Part shown: piece after piece, positions 43,213 through 51,746 of the stretch | Layout: each line of letters opens with the position of its first letter | Position numbering within the stretch: position 1 is the stretch's first letter | DNA from: Egibacteraceae bacterium | GTDB lineage: Bacteria; Actinomycetota; Nitriliruptoria; Euzebyales; Egibacteraceae | Reading direction: 5' to 3' | Length of the DNA stretch: 64,000 nt | Assembly (NCBI GenBank): GCA_030446745.1 | Contig: JAUJMS010000016.1 | Span: 1-64,000, forward strand | Notes under the pieces: model-generated | Seen by the model: the letters and a program-made list of their open reading frames with translations, nothing else | Database searches by the model: none | What the model was told of the DNA's origin: nothing | Made by a program: the position numbers and the translations under genes

Positions 43213-43698
43213 TCAGGTCCCGTAGCGGCGCAGTGGCTCGGCGTCGCCGGCCGCGACCGGAGGAGCCGCGGGCGGGCGCAGCATCCGCGTCTTCGCGCGA
43301 GCCTCGGCCGCGCGGGCGGTGCTCCGGCGCAGCAGTCCGACGTAGCCGAGCAGCGCCCCGACCGACACGACGAACGCCACGGTGAAGACGCCGCCGACGA
43401 TGAGTGCGAGGACCGCCGCGACGCCGGTCGCGACCGAGAGCCGGGCCAAGGCGGCGCGCCGGCGAGCACGGATCCGGGCGCGGTTGCGCGAGCCGGTGAC
43501 GCGGGCGGGGTCGGCGAGGACGAGAACCGGGCGGCTGGGCAGCCGTTCGACGGTCCGCGGGGGGGCAAGCATGCTCATGCTCCGCTCGAAGGCCGAGATG
43601 GATTCCAGCGGGGAAGAGGCGCGCCGATCCCGCACGGCGCCGGGGAGCAGTATCGAGCCCCAGACCGCGGCAAGCAACACCACGACGAGCCAGCCCAT
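43213..43698 (-). CDS. Small membrane protein of unknown function
   Basis: 161 residues from ATG 43698. N-terminal membrane helix MGWLVVVLLAAVWGSILLPG, a cytoplasmic loop of about 70 residues with PSRPVLVLADPARVTG, then a pair of helices (VATGVAAVLALIVGGVFTVA and FVVSVGALLGYVGLL) and an Arg/Ala-rich tail. No family recognised. Between moaB and the translin-like gene, same strand. Confidence 0.75.
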   Translation of the reverse strand: MGWLVVVLLAAVWGSILLPGAVRDRRASSPLESISAFERSMSMLAPPRTVERLPSRPVLVLADPARVTGSRNRARIRARRRAALARLSVATGVAAVLALIVGGVFTVAFVVSVGALLGYVGLLRRSTARAAEARAKTRMLRPPAAPPVAAGDAEPLRRYGT

Positions 43699-43765
43699 CG
43701 AGGGCGGAAAATAGCACCGCTGTGATTCAAACCGGCGCAACCGCCACCGAGGCAAACGCGGCCCG

Positions 43766-44239
43766 TCAGCGCCGGTGGTCGCCGCCCCGCAACTGGTCCA
43801 CGGCGTGGCGGAGCACCGGCACGATCGCGGCGAGGTTCTCGACCGCGGCCTTCGGTGAGCCGGGGAGGTTGACGACCAACGTGCGCCCACGCGTGCCCGC
43901 GACGCCGCGCGACAGCATCGCCATCGGGGTCACCGCCAGCGACGCCGCGCGCATCGCCTCGGCGATCCCCGGCGCCAGCCGGTCGATGACGTCGAGCGTC
44001 GCCTCGGGGGTCGCATCCCCGGGATGCAGCCCGGTGCCACCGCTGGTCACGACGACGTCGGCGTCCCCGCAGGCGGCAACGATGGCGTCGGCCACGCGCT
44101 CCCGGCCGTCCGCGACGACGACGACGTCACCGACGTCGAAGCCAGCGTCGCGCAGCAGCGCCGCGACGGCGGGGCCGGCGGCGTCGTCGTAGACGCCCGT
44201 GGCGACGCGGGTCGACACGGTGACCACCCTCGCGCGCAC
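43766..44239 (-). CDS. moaB: MogA/MoaB family molybdenum cofactor protein
   Basis: 157 residues from GTG 44239. Seen: VVTVSTRVATGVYDDAAGP, the MoCF-domain motif VVTSGGTGLHPGDATPEAT, SRGVAGTRGRTLVVNLPGSP and a hydrophobic end. These enzymes adenylylate molybdopterin before metal insertion by MoeA. It starts 2 bp after moaC, so it is the third gene of moeA-moaC-moaB. Confidence 0.92.
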   Translation of the reverse strand: MRARVVTVSTRVATGVYDDAAGPAVAALLRDAGFDVGDVVVVADGRERVADAIVAACGDADVVVTSGGTGLHPGDATPEATLDVIDRLAPGIAEAMRAASLAVTPMAMLSRGVAGTRGRTLVVNLPGSPKAAVENLAAIVPVLRHAVDQLRGGDHRR

Positions 44240-44241
44240 CG

Positions 44242-44733
44242 CTACGCGCGCTCCCAGTCGCCCCGCGCCCCGCCGGTCTTGCGCAGCAGCTCGACGCGTT
44301 CCACGACGACCCCCCGTTCGACCGCCTTGACCATGTCGTACAGCGTCAGCGCGGCGGTCGACGCGGCGACCAGCGCCTCCATCTCCACGCCGGTGCGGTC
44401 GGCGGCGGTCGCCTCGACGGTGACCTCCGCGACCCCGGTCCCCGCGTCGACGCGCACGTCGACCGCGACGGACGCCAAGGCGACGGGGTGGCACAGCGGG
44501 ATCAGCTCAGGCGTGCGCTTGGCGGCCATGATCCCGGCGACTCGCGCGACCGGGAGGGCGTCGCCCTTGGGGAGGTCGCCCGCCGCCAGCCGCGCGGCCG
44601 TGCCGGGTGCCATGCGCACCAGCGCGCGCGCGACGGCCCGCCGCTGCGTCACCGCCTTGTCACCGACGTCGACCATGCGGGCGCGGCCGGCGGCGTCGAG
44701 ATGCGTGAGGCCCTCGGACGCGTCGCCGGTCAC
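44242..44733 (-). CDS. moaC: Cyclic pyranopterin monophosphate synthase accessory/second enzyme
   Basis: 163 residues. MoaC converts the MoaA product into cyclic pyranopterin monophosphate. Seen: MVDVGDKAVTQRRAVARA, KGDALPVARVAGIMAAKRTP, ELIPLCHPV, the MEALVAASTAALTLYDMVKA helix and the LLRKTGG end. GTG 44733 overlaps the moeA stop by 4 bp. MoaA, MoaD and MoaE are not nearby. Confidence 0.95.
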   Translation of the reverse strand: MTGDASEGLTHLDAAGRARMVDVGDKAVTQRRAVARALVRMAPGTAARLAAGDLPKGDALPVARVAGIMAAKRTPELIPLCHPVALASVAVDVRVDAGTGVAEVTVEATAADRTGVEMEALVAASTAALTLYDMVKAVERGVVVERVELLRKTGGARGDWERA

Positions 44734-45983
44734 TGCGACACGAGCAGGTGGACGACGACGGTCTCGCCGGCGGGCACGTCGGTGCGGTTCGCCGGCACCT
44801 CCGCGAGCCCGTCGGCGTCAACTGCCGAGTGCAGCAGCGAGCTGCCCTGCGGCCCGGTCGGCCGCGCGTGCCACACGCCGTCGCTGCGGCGCAGCTTCAC
44901 GCGCAGGAACGCGACGCGGTGCGGCGCGCTCGACAGCGGCTCGTCGAGCACCGCGCTGACGCGCGGCCGGTTCAAGTCCGTGCGGCCCTGCAGCCGGCGC
45001 AGCGCCGGGCGGACGAACACCTCGAAGCTGACGAAGGCGCTCACCGGGTTGCCCGGCAGCCCAAAGCACGGCACCCCGCTGATGAACCCGAAGGCCTGCG
45101 GCATCCCTGGCTGCATGCCGACCTTGCGGAACGCCACGTCGCCGAGCTGGGAGAGCACCTGTTTGACGAAGTCGTAACGCCCCGCGCTCACCCCGCCGGA
45201 GGTGACGAGGAGGTCGGCGTGGGACAGCGCGCCTTCGATCGCCTCGGCCAGCGCACGCCGGTCGTCGCGCACGATCGGGCTGCGCACCGCCGTCGCGCCC
45301 GCCTCGCGCGCCATCGCCGTCAACATGAACGAGTTCACGTCGCGGATCTGCCCCGGGCGCAGCGCGACCCCCGGCTCCGCGAGCTCGTCGCCGGTGGAGA
45401 GCACCGCCACGCGCGGGCGGGGGTGGACGAGCACCTGCGAGCGACCGACCGCGGCGAGCATCCCCATGTCGGCGGCTCCGAGGCGCCGACCGGCCGGCAG
45501 CACCGTCGTGCCTGCGCGCACGTCGCCGCCCGGGGGGCGAACGTGGTCGCCGGACCGCGGCGCAGTGCGCAGCCGCACCCTCCCGGGCCCCTCGTCGACG
45601 AGCTCCACCGGGACGACGGCGTCGGCGCCCCCCGGCAGCGGCGCACCGGTCATGATCCGCACCGCGCGCCCGGGGCGCATCTCGACGACGTCGGGCGCGC
45701 CGGCCGCGACCTCGCCGACGACGTCGAGCTCGACACCGTCGTGCAGGTCGCCGGCCGCGACGGCGTAGCCGTCCATCGCCGAGTTGGCGAACGCCGGCAC
45801 GTCGGCGTCGGCGACGACGTCGCCGACGAGGACGCAGCCGTGGGCCTCGAGCAAGCCCAGCTCGATCGGCTCGAGCGGCGCGACGCGGCTCAGCACCTCG
45901 CGGCGATGGACCTCCAGCGCGACGAGCTCGTCAGGGTCGACGCTGTGCGAATGTCCGGCGGGAGCCGGTTCAGGCGCGTGCAC
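44730..45983 (-). CDS. moeA: Molybdopterin molybdenumtransferase
   Basis: 417 residues. MoeA inserts molybdate into adenylylated molybdopterin. Seen: ANSAMDGYAV near residue 65, VRIMTGAPLPGGADAVVPVE, RPRVAVLSTGDEL, the MoCF motif TSGGVSAGRYDFVK, PCFGLPGNPVSAFVSFEVF and the beta-barrel C-terminal domain. The GTG shares its first base with the last base of the galU stop (TAGTG), so translation is coupled. Confidence 0.96.
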   Translation of the reverse strand: MHAPEPAPAGHSHSVDPDELVALEVHRREVLSRVAPLEPIELGLLEAHGCVLVGDVVADADVPAFANSAMDGYAVAAGDLHDGVELDVVGEVAAGAPDVVEMRPGRAVRIMTGAPLPGGADAVVPVELVDEGPGRVRLRTAPRSGDHVRPPGGDVRAGTTVLPAGRRLGAADMGMLAAVGRSQVLVHPRPRVAVLSTGDELAEPGVALRPGQIRDVNSFMLTAMAREAGATAVRSPIVRDDRRALAEAIEGALSHADLLVTSGGVSAGRYDFVKQVLSQLGDVAFRKVGMQPGMPQAFGFISGVPCFGLPGNPVSAFVSFEVFVRPALRRLQGRTDLNRPRVSAVLDEPLSSAPHRVAFLRVKLRRSDGVWHARPTGPQGSSLLHSAVDADGLAEVPANRTDVPAGETVVVHLLVSQ

Positions 45984-46858
45984 TACAGCCTCTTCACGAA
46001 GTCGCGGAGGAACGCACGAAACTCCGGACCGAGGTCGGACCGGCGTGCCGCCAGCTCGACCGTCGCGCGCAGGTAGTCCTGCTTGGACCCGACGTCGTAG
46101 CGCACGCCCGAGAAGCGCACCGCCCGGATCGGCTCGTCGCGCGCCTGCGTGCGCATCGCGTCGGTGATCTGGATCTCGCCGCCCCGTCCCGGTCGCGTCG
46201 CCGCGATGATGTCGAAGATGTCGGGGGTCAGCACGTAGCGCCCGATAATGCACAGGTTCGACGGCGCGTTCGCGCGGCCCGGCTTTTCGACCATGTCGGT
46301 GACCCGGTAGACGTCGGGGTCGTCGGGGTCGGGCTCGCCGGCGATGACGCCGTACTTGTCCAGCTCCGACGGGCCGAACTCCATGACGGCGACGACGCTG
46401 CGCCCCGTCGTTGCGCACAGGTCGACCATCCGCCGCAGTAGGCGTTCGTTCGCGCCGAGCAGATCGTCGCCGAGCAGCACCGCGAACGGCTCCGCGCCGA
46501 CGTGGCGGCTCGCGCAGCCGATGGCGTGCCCGAGGCCCAGCGGCTGGCCCTGCCGCACGTAGTGGACCGACGCGAGCTGCGAGACGGCACGCACCGCGGC
46601 GAGCAGGTCCTCCTTGCCCGCCGCCGCGAGCTGTCGCTCCAGCTCGACCGCCTGGTCGAAGTGGTCCTCCAACGCACGCTTGCCGCGACCGGTGACGAGC
46701 AGGACGTCCTCGAGCCCGGCGGTGACGGCCTCCTCGACGACGTACTGGATCGCCGGCTTGTCGACGATCGGCAGCATCTCCTTCGGCTGCGCCTTCGTGG
46801 CCGGCAAAAAGCGGGTGCCCAGCCCGGCGGCCGGGATGACCGCCTTGCGCGCACGCAC
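45983..46858 (-). CDS. galU: UTP--glucose-1-phosphate uridylyltransferase
   Basis: 291 residues. Makes UDP-glucose for glycans and trehalose. Seen: AVIPAAGLGTRFLPATKAQP then KEMLPIVDKPAIQYVVEEA, ALGHAIGCA-type catalytic region (GQPLGLGHAIGCA), LLGDDLL and the MVEKPGRA lysine motif. GTG 46858 with AAAGGA. First gene of galU-moeA-moaC-moaB. Confidence 0.97.
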   Translation of the reverse strand: MRARKAVIPAAGLGTRFLPATKAQPKEMLPIVDKPAIQYVVEEAVTAGLEDVLLVTGRGKRALEDHFDQAVELERQLAAAGKEDLLAAVRAVSQLASVHYVRQGQPLGLGHAIGCASRHVGAEPFAVLLGDDLLGANERLLRRMVDLCATTGRSVVAVMEFGPSELDKYGVIAGEPDPDDPDVYRVTDMVEKPGRANAPSNLCIIGRYVLTPDIFDIIAATRPGRGGEIQITDAMRTQARDEPIRAVRFSGVRYDVGSKQDYLRATVELAARRSDLGPEFRAFLRDFVKRL

Positions 46859-46927
46859 CTGAGTCCTTTCGCGTAAAGGCTGCGGCGGGTCGTCGCGATC
46901 CTACGCGCGGGACCCGTGCCGGACGCG

Positions 46928-48994
46928 TTACGCCGGGTCGGCCTCCAGCGACGGGCGGCGGCGCACGTCGTCGTCGTCGGGCCGGCGCTGCGCCTCCACG
47001 ACGCGGTTGCGCCCCCGCGCCTTCGCGGCGTACATCGCCCCGTCGGCGCTGCGCAGCAGCCGCGCGACGGTCGTGCCGTGCTGAGGGTGCGTCGCCACGC
47101 CGAGGCTGCACGTCACCGCCAGGCCGGGCAGGGCAGCATCGACCTCGACCGCGACCGCGGCGCCGCTGACCGCCGCCCGGATGCGCTCAGCGGTCGCGAC
47201 CGCGCCCTCGAGGTCGGTGCCGGGGAGCAGCACGACGAACTCCTCACCGCCGTAGCGCGCCACGACGTCGGGCACGCGGGTGGCGGCCTGGATGCGGCGG
47301 GCGACGGTGATGAGCACCTCGTCGCCGACCTGGTGGCCGAACTCGTCGTTGACGGTCTTGAAGTGGTCGAGGTCGGCGATGACCAGCGACAGAGGGCGCT
47401 CGAAACGCGCGGCGCTCTCCAGTTCACGGTCCGCCTGCAGCTGGAAGTAGCGGAAGTTCCACAGTCCGGTCAGCGGATCGGTGACCGACAGCCGTTGCGC
47501 CTCCTGGTGCAGCAGCACGTTCTCGATCGCGACGGACGCCTGCGCGGCGAAGCTGCGCACCGTGTCGAGATCGTCCTGGGTGAACGGGCGATCGCCGTCG
47601 TCGCGCAGCAGGCTCAGCACGCCGATGACGCGGCCCCGGCCGATCATGGGCACGGCGAGCTGCGCAGCACCGACCGGCTCGCCGGGCGCCGGGGTGGGCG
47701 CTCCGGGGTCGGGCAGGCGCACGGGGGTGCCGACACGCGCGACGGCTCCCGCGACGCCCTCGCCGACGGCCAACCGGGGAACGTTGCGCCCGACCCCGCG
47801 TCCCACCTTGACGTAGAGCGCGTCGCGCTCCGGCGTGTACAGCCGCAGCAACCCACGGTCGGCCGCCAGGGTCTGGATCGCGGTCTCGACGACGACGGCG
47901 AGCGTGCGGTCCAGATCCAGGCTGCTCGACAGCGTCCGACCGAGGCGCGCGAGCGACTGGCGCGCCTCGTCGCGGCTGCGCTCGAGCTCGGCGAGGCGTG
48001 CCGCAAGCTCGTCGGACATGGTGTTCAGCGCCACCGCCAGCTCGGCGACCTCGCGCCCGCCGGTGGGCTCGACACGGTGATCCAGGTCGCCGGCGGCGAC
48101 GGCGCGGGCGACGCCCGCGGCGCGGCGTACCGGCGCGACGACCGAGCCGGCGAGGATCCAACCGAGCAGCCCGGCGAGCAGCACCGACGGCGCGAGCACC
48201 GCGAGCGCCAGCACCGGCAGCGCGACGCCCGGGTCGGCGGGCTGCCAGATCAGCAGCACCGGTCCGTCGGCGCCCGCGCCGGGCGCGAGCGGCGCCGTCG
48301 TCGCGGTGACCGTCTGCTCGCCGACGCGCAGCGTCGCCACGCCACCCGGCGCGGGAGCCGCCACCGCGGGCACCGCCGCTGCCGGAGCGCCGCGGGCGGC
48401 AAGGACGCGCGTGCCGTCGATCAGCGCCACGCCGCCGGGAACGGGCACCTGCTCGAGCAGCTCGGCGTCGGTCCACACCCCCGCGACGACCCAGCCGAGC
48501 ACCTCGGCGGGGGCGTCGCGGGCGCCGCCACGGACCTCGCGGACCTCAAGCAGCAACCCAGGGACGGTGGTGCCCGCCACGACCGCACGCGCGACGGCCG
48601 CGGCGTCGGCCGGCGTGGCGCCCTCGGCAGGGGGCGAGCGCCGTGCGGCCAGAACCCGCCCGGCGGCGGGGCCGAGCCCGACGATGGCGGCACGCTCCGG
48701 CACCGCCTCGCCCGCGATCCGGGCGAGCCGCGCGTCGGCGCGGCGGGCGGCGCCCGCGGCGAGGATCGGCCCGGCGTCGCGGCTCAGCGCCGTCGCGAGG
48801 TCGCCGGCGCGGGCCCGCACCGTCGCCACGGCGAGCTCCGCGGCAGTGCGCGCCCCGGCCAGCTCCCGCTCCGCCAGACCGGTCAACCGCGCCCCGAGCT
48901 GCCACTGCAGCACGAGGACCGCCACCAGCAACGGCACGACGGTGATGGCGACGAAGAACAGGGCCAGGCGGGTGCGCAGTCCCATCGGCGGCAT
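46928..48994 (-). CDS. Membrane diguanylate cyclase, HAMP-GAF-GGDEF
   Basis: 688 residues. Two membrane helices (residues about 9-28 and 270-295) flank an extracytoplasmic sensor of about 240 residues, low in complexity and Ala-rich. HAMP follows (VVAPVRRAAGVARAVAAGDL), then a GAF domain, then GGDEF. The active site is RYGGEEF and the inhibitory site RVPD lies five residues before it, so it should be an active, product-inhibited c-di-GMP synthase. The riboswitch at 21 kb is a possible downstream reader. ATG 48994 (or 48985); the divergent cyclo-ligase starts 9 bp away. Confidence 0.92.
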   Translation of the reverse strand: MPPMGLRTRLALFFVAITVVPLLVAVLVLQWQLGARLTGLAERELAGARTAAELAVATVRARAGDLATALSRDAGPILAAGAARRADARLARIAGEAVPERAAIVGLGPAAGRVLAARRSPPAEGATPADAAAVARAVVAGTTVPGLLLEVREVRGGARDAPAEVLGWVVAGVWTDAELLEQVPVPGGVALIDGTRVLAARGAPAAAVPAVAAPAPGGVATLRVGEQTVTATTAPLAPGAGADGPVLLIWQPADPGVALPVLALAVLAPSVLLAGLLGWILAGSVVAPVRRAAGVARAVAAGDLDHRVEPTGGREVAELAVALNTMSDELAARLAELERSRDEARQSLARLGRTLSSSLDLDRTLAVVVETAIQTLAADRGLLRLYTPERDALYVKVGRGVGRNVPRLAVGEGVAGAVARVGTPVRLPDPGAPTPAPGEPVGAAQLAVPMIGRGRVIGVLSLLRDDGDRPFTQDDLDTVRSFAAQASVAIENVLLHQEAQRLSVTDPLTGLWNFRYFQLQADRELESAARFERPLSLVIADLDHFKTVNDEFGHQVGDEVLITVARRIQAATRVPDVVARYGGEEFVVLLPGTDLEGAVATAERIRAAVSGAAVAVEVDAALPGLAVTCSLGVATHPQHGTTVARLLRSADGAMYAAKARGRNRVVEAQRRPDDDDVRRRPSLEADPA

Positions 48995-49003
48995 TCTGGC
49001 ACC

Positions 49004-49717
49004 GTGGGCAGCGACGAGACGGCGGACCGCGTCGATCCGCCACAACGACCGGGGGCTTGCCACCCCCGGCACCCACCCCCCGCCGGCGGTCCCACGCCCC
49101 GGGGTGGCGGCGACGACACCAACGCGTCCGACCCGGTCGCGTCCGACCCGGTCGGCGCCGCGAAGGCGACGCTGCGGCGGCGGATGGTCGCCACGCGCGC
49201 CGCGCTACCGCCGGCACTGCGGCGCGAGGCGTCGGCCGCGGTGTGCGCGCGGCTGGCGCGGCTGCCCGAGCTCGCCGGGGCGCGTGCCGTGCTCGGCTAC
49301 GCCGCGACCCTCACCGAGGTCGACGTCGACGCCTTCCTGCGCGCGCTTGCCGCCGCCGGCGCGCGGCTGCACCTGCCGTGGGTCGACGGTGAACGGCTCG
49401 GCGTCGCCGAGGTCGCCGACCTCAACGAGCTGACCGCCGGCTGGCGCGGCGTGCGCGAGCCGCCGCCCGGCGGGCGGCGGGCCGTGCGTCCATCGCTGCT
49501 CGACGCGGTCGTCGCGCCGGGCGTCGCGTTCGACGCGGCCGGACGCCGGCTCGGTGCCGGCGGTGGGCACTTCGACCGCCTGCTCGCTCAGCTGGGCCGC
49601 GGTGTGCCGGTGATCGGCGTGGCGTTCGACGAGCAGGTCGTCGACACGGTCCCCGTCGCGGCGCACGACCGTCGCGTGGACGTCGTCGTCACGCCGACGC
49701 GCACGCTGCGTGCGTGA
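49004..49717 (+). CDS. 5-formyltetrahydrofolate cyclo-ligase
   Basis: 237 residues from GTG 49004. Converts 5-formyl-THF to 5,10-methenyl-THF. Seen: KATLRRRMVATRAALPPALR, VLGYAATLTEVDVDAFLRAL, the DAVVAPGVAFDAAGRRLGAG core, GGHFDRLLA, and VIGVAFDEQVVDTVPVAAHD. The first 45 residues are a Pro/Gly-rich extension; no better start lies between it and the conserved domain except an ATG inside it. CATTCT sits 6 nt before the GTG as a weak -10. Confidence 0.88.
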   Translation: MGSDETADRVDPPQRPGACHPRHPPPAGGPTPRGGGDDTNASDPVASDPVGAAKATLRRRMVATRAALPPALRREASAAVCARLARLPELAGARAVLGYAATLTEVDVDAFLRALAAAGARLHLPWVDGERLGVAEVADLNELTAGWRGVREPPPGGRRAVRPSLLDAVVAPGVAFDAAGRRLGAGGGHFDRLLAQLGRGVPVIGVAFDEQVVDTVPVAAHDRRVDVVVTPTRTLRA

Positions 49718-49810
49718 CGTTGGCCGCGTCAAGGGCCGCCCGTCATACTGGCGGAGCGGGCCACCGTGGCCGCACTTGGGTTCCCTTCCCGCGCTGTCGG
49801 AGTGACGACG

Positions 49811-50167
49811 ATGCCCACGTACGAGTACGTCTGCCGCGACTGCGACCAGCACATCGAGGTCGTGCAGAGCTTCCGTGACGACCCGCTGACGGTGTGCGGT
49901 CACTGCGGCGGGGCGCTGCGCAAGGTCTTCAGTGCCGCCGGCATCGTGTTCAAGGGCTCGGGCTACTACGTCACCGACTCGCGTCGCGCCGCGGCGGGCA
50001 AGGGCGACACGACGACGTCCGAGCCGTCGGAGGCGGCGACCGCCGAGTCCACCACCTCGGGCAAGGCACCAGCGTCGACGACGCCCGACGGCGGCTCGTC
50101 GAGCGGCGGTGCCCCCGCCGCCAAGCCGCCCGCCAAGCCCGACGCCAAGCCGGCGAAGTCAGCCTGA
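49811..50167 (+). CDS. FmdB-family zinc ribbon protein
   Basis: 118 residues from ATG 49811 (GGAG upstream). N-terminal zinc ribbon PTYEYVCRDCDQHIEVVQSF and CGHCGGALRKVFSAAGIVFKG, then a conserved GSGYYVTDSR. The second half is a low-complexity tail of Ser, Thr, Pro, Ala and Lys. FmdB-like proteins are proposed regulators, but the role is unproven. Two bp before mtnP. Confidence 0.93.
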   Translation: MPTYEYVCRDCDQHIEVVQSFRDDPLTVCGHCGGALRKVFSAAGIVFKGSGYYVTDSRRAAAGKGDTTTSEPSEAATAESTTSGKAPASTTPDGGSSSGGAPAAKPPAKPDAKPAKSA

Positions 50168-50169
50168 CG

Positions 50170-50979
50170 GTGGCGGACGAGCGGATCGCCGTCGGCATCT
50201 TCGGCGGCTCGGGCTTCTACTCGCTGCTGTCCAGCGCCCGCGAGGTCGCCGTCTCCACGCCCTACGGCGACCCGTCGGCGCCCGTGGTCATCGGCCAGAT
50301 CGGCGGGCGCAGCGTCGGGTTCATGCCCCGCCACGGCGTGCGCCACGAGCTGCCACCGCACCGGATCAACTACCGGGCGAACCTGTGGGCGATGAAGCAG
50401 CTCGGCGCCACCGACGTCATCCTGCCGTGCGCCGCCGGCAGCTTGCAGAAGCACGTCGCCCCAGGGCACTTTGTCATCGCCGACCAGGTCGTCGACCGCA
50501 CGACCGGTCGCGCCGACACCTTCTACGACGGTCCCGAGACGACCCACGTCACCTTCGCCGAGCCCTACGACGCCGAGATGCGCGCGGTCGCGATCGCGGC
50601 GGCGCGACGACTCGGCATCGAGGTCCACGAGACCGGCACGATCGTGGTGATCCAGGGTCCGCGCTTCTCGACGAAGGCCGAGTCGCGCTGGTTCTCGTCG
50701 CTGGGCTGGGAGGTCATCAACATGACCCAGTACCCGGAGGTGATCCTCGCCCGGGAGCTCGAGATGGCGGCGCTCAACATCTCGCTGATCACCGACTACG
50801 ACGTCGGGCTGGCCGACGACCCCGACATCCCCCCGGTCACCCACGCCGGCGTCGTCGAGGTCTTCACCGCGAACAACGCCAAGCTGCGCGAGCTGCTGTT
50901 CGAGATCGTGCCGGCCCTGCCGCTGTCCGCCGACCGGCCTGCGCTCACGGCGCTGCGCGGGGCGCGCTTCGAGGTCTGA
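50170..50979 (+). CDS. mtnP: S-methyl-5'-thioadenosine phosphorylase
   Basis: 269 residues, start GTG 50170. Phosphorolysis of methylthioadenosine to adenine and methylthioribose-1-phosphate. Seen: VGIFGGSGFYSLL, GFMPRHGVRHELPPHRINYR, FVIADQVVDRTTGR, VIQGPRFSTKAESRWF, NMTQYPEVILARELEM and LITDYDVGL. Full length. Follows the FmdB-like gene directly. Confidence 0.96.
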   Translation: MADERIAVGIFGGSGFYSLLSSAREVAVSTPYGDPSAPVVIGQIGGRSVGFMPRHGVRHELPPHRINYRANLWAMKQLGATDVILPCAAGSLQKHVAPGHFVIADQVVDRTTGRADTFYDGPETTHVTFAEPYDAEMRAVAIAAARRLGIEVHETGTIVVIQGPRFSTKAESRWFSSLGWEVINMTQYPEVILARELEMAALNISLITDYDVGLADDPDIPPVTHAGVVEVFTANNAKLRELLFEIVPALPLSADRPALTALRGARFEV

Positions 50980-51048
50980 TCCCGCGGCGTCCACAAGCGT
51001 CCGGCGGCCGGCGGGGTGCGCGGCCGTCGCGGCGGCGACAGTGACGCC

Positions 51049-51705
51049 ATGCGACGGATCGAAGCACTGCTGCGGGGACCGTATCCGCGGCTGCCGCGCC
51101 CGCTGGACGCCTGCAGCGAGCAGTGGTCGCGGCTGCGCCCGCGTTCCCGCACGCTGGCGGCGGCGCTGCTCGTCGTGGCCGCACTGCTCGCGGTCGACGC
51201 GCGCGTCCGCGCGGCGGAGTCGCGCTGGGGCGGTGCGCCGCGCCCCGCGCTGGTCGCGACCACCGACCTGCCGGTCGGGGCGCGCGCCACCGGCCTGCGC
51301 CCCACCGTGCTGCCGCCGGCCGCCGTGCCGGCCGACGCGGTGGCCACCGTCGCCGGCGAGGCGGTCCTCGCGCTGGCGCTGCCGGCCGGGGCGGTGCTCA
51401 CGCGCGACCACCTCGATCCCCGCGGCCCCGCCGCGGGGCTGCCGGCGGGACTGCGCGCCGTGCCCGTGCCGGCCGAGCAGGGCTGGGGCGTCACCGCCGG
51501 CGGCTGGGTCGACGTGTGGGTGCTGGGGGCCGGCGACACGCCGGCCGAGCTGGTGGCCCGTTCGCGCCCGGTGCTCGAGGTCCGCGGCGACACCACCGGC
51601 ACGACCGCGCTCGTCGGGCTCGCCGCCGACGAGGTCGGCCCGGCCACGACCGGGTTGGCGCTGGGGCGGGTGCTGCTCGCCCACGCGCCCGCACCACCGG
51701 ACTAG
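51049..51705 (+). CDS. SAF domain protein (CpaB/RcpC-like)
   Basis: 218 residues from ATG 51049. One membrane helix (about 33-52, LAAALLVVAALLAVDARV) then a SAF/CpaB-like segment: RPALVATTDLPVGARATGL, VAGEAVLALALPAGAVLTRD and AVPVPAEQGWGVTAGGWVDV. CpaB-type proteins assemble Flp pili, but no other pilus gene is in the window, so the role is open. Confidence 0.8.
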   Translation: MRRIEALLRGPYPRLPRPLDACSEQWSRLRPRSRTLAAALLVVAALLAVDARVRAAESRWGGAPRPALVATTDLPVGARATGLRPTVLPPAAVPADAVATVAGEAVLALALPAGAVLTRDHLDPRGPAAGLPAGLRAVPVPAEQGWGVTAGGWVDVWVLGAGDTPAELVARSRPVLEVRGDTTGTTALVGLAADEVGPATTGLALGRVLLAHAPAPPD

Positions 51706-51746
51706 CATCCTTTGCGACCCGCCGCCGGTTCAAAGGACTCCACGCG

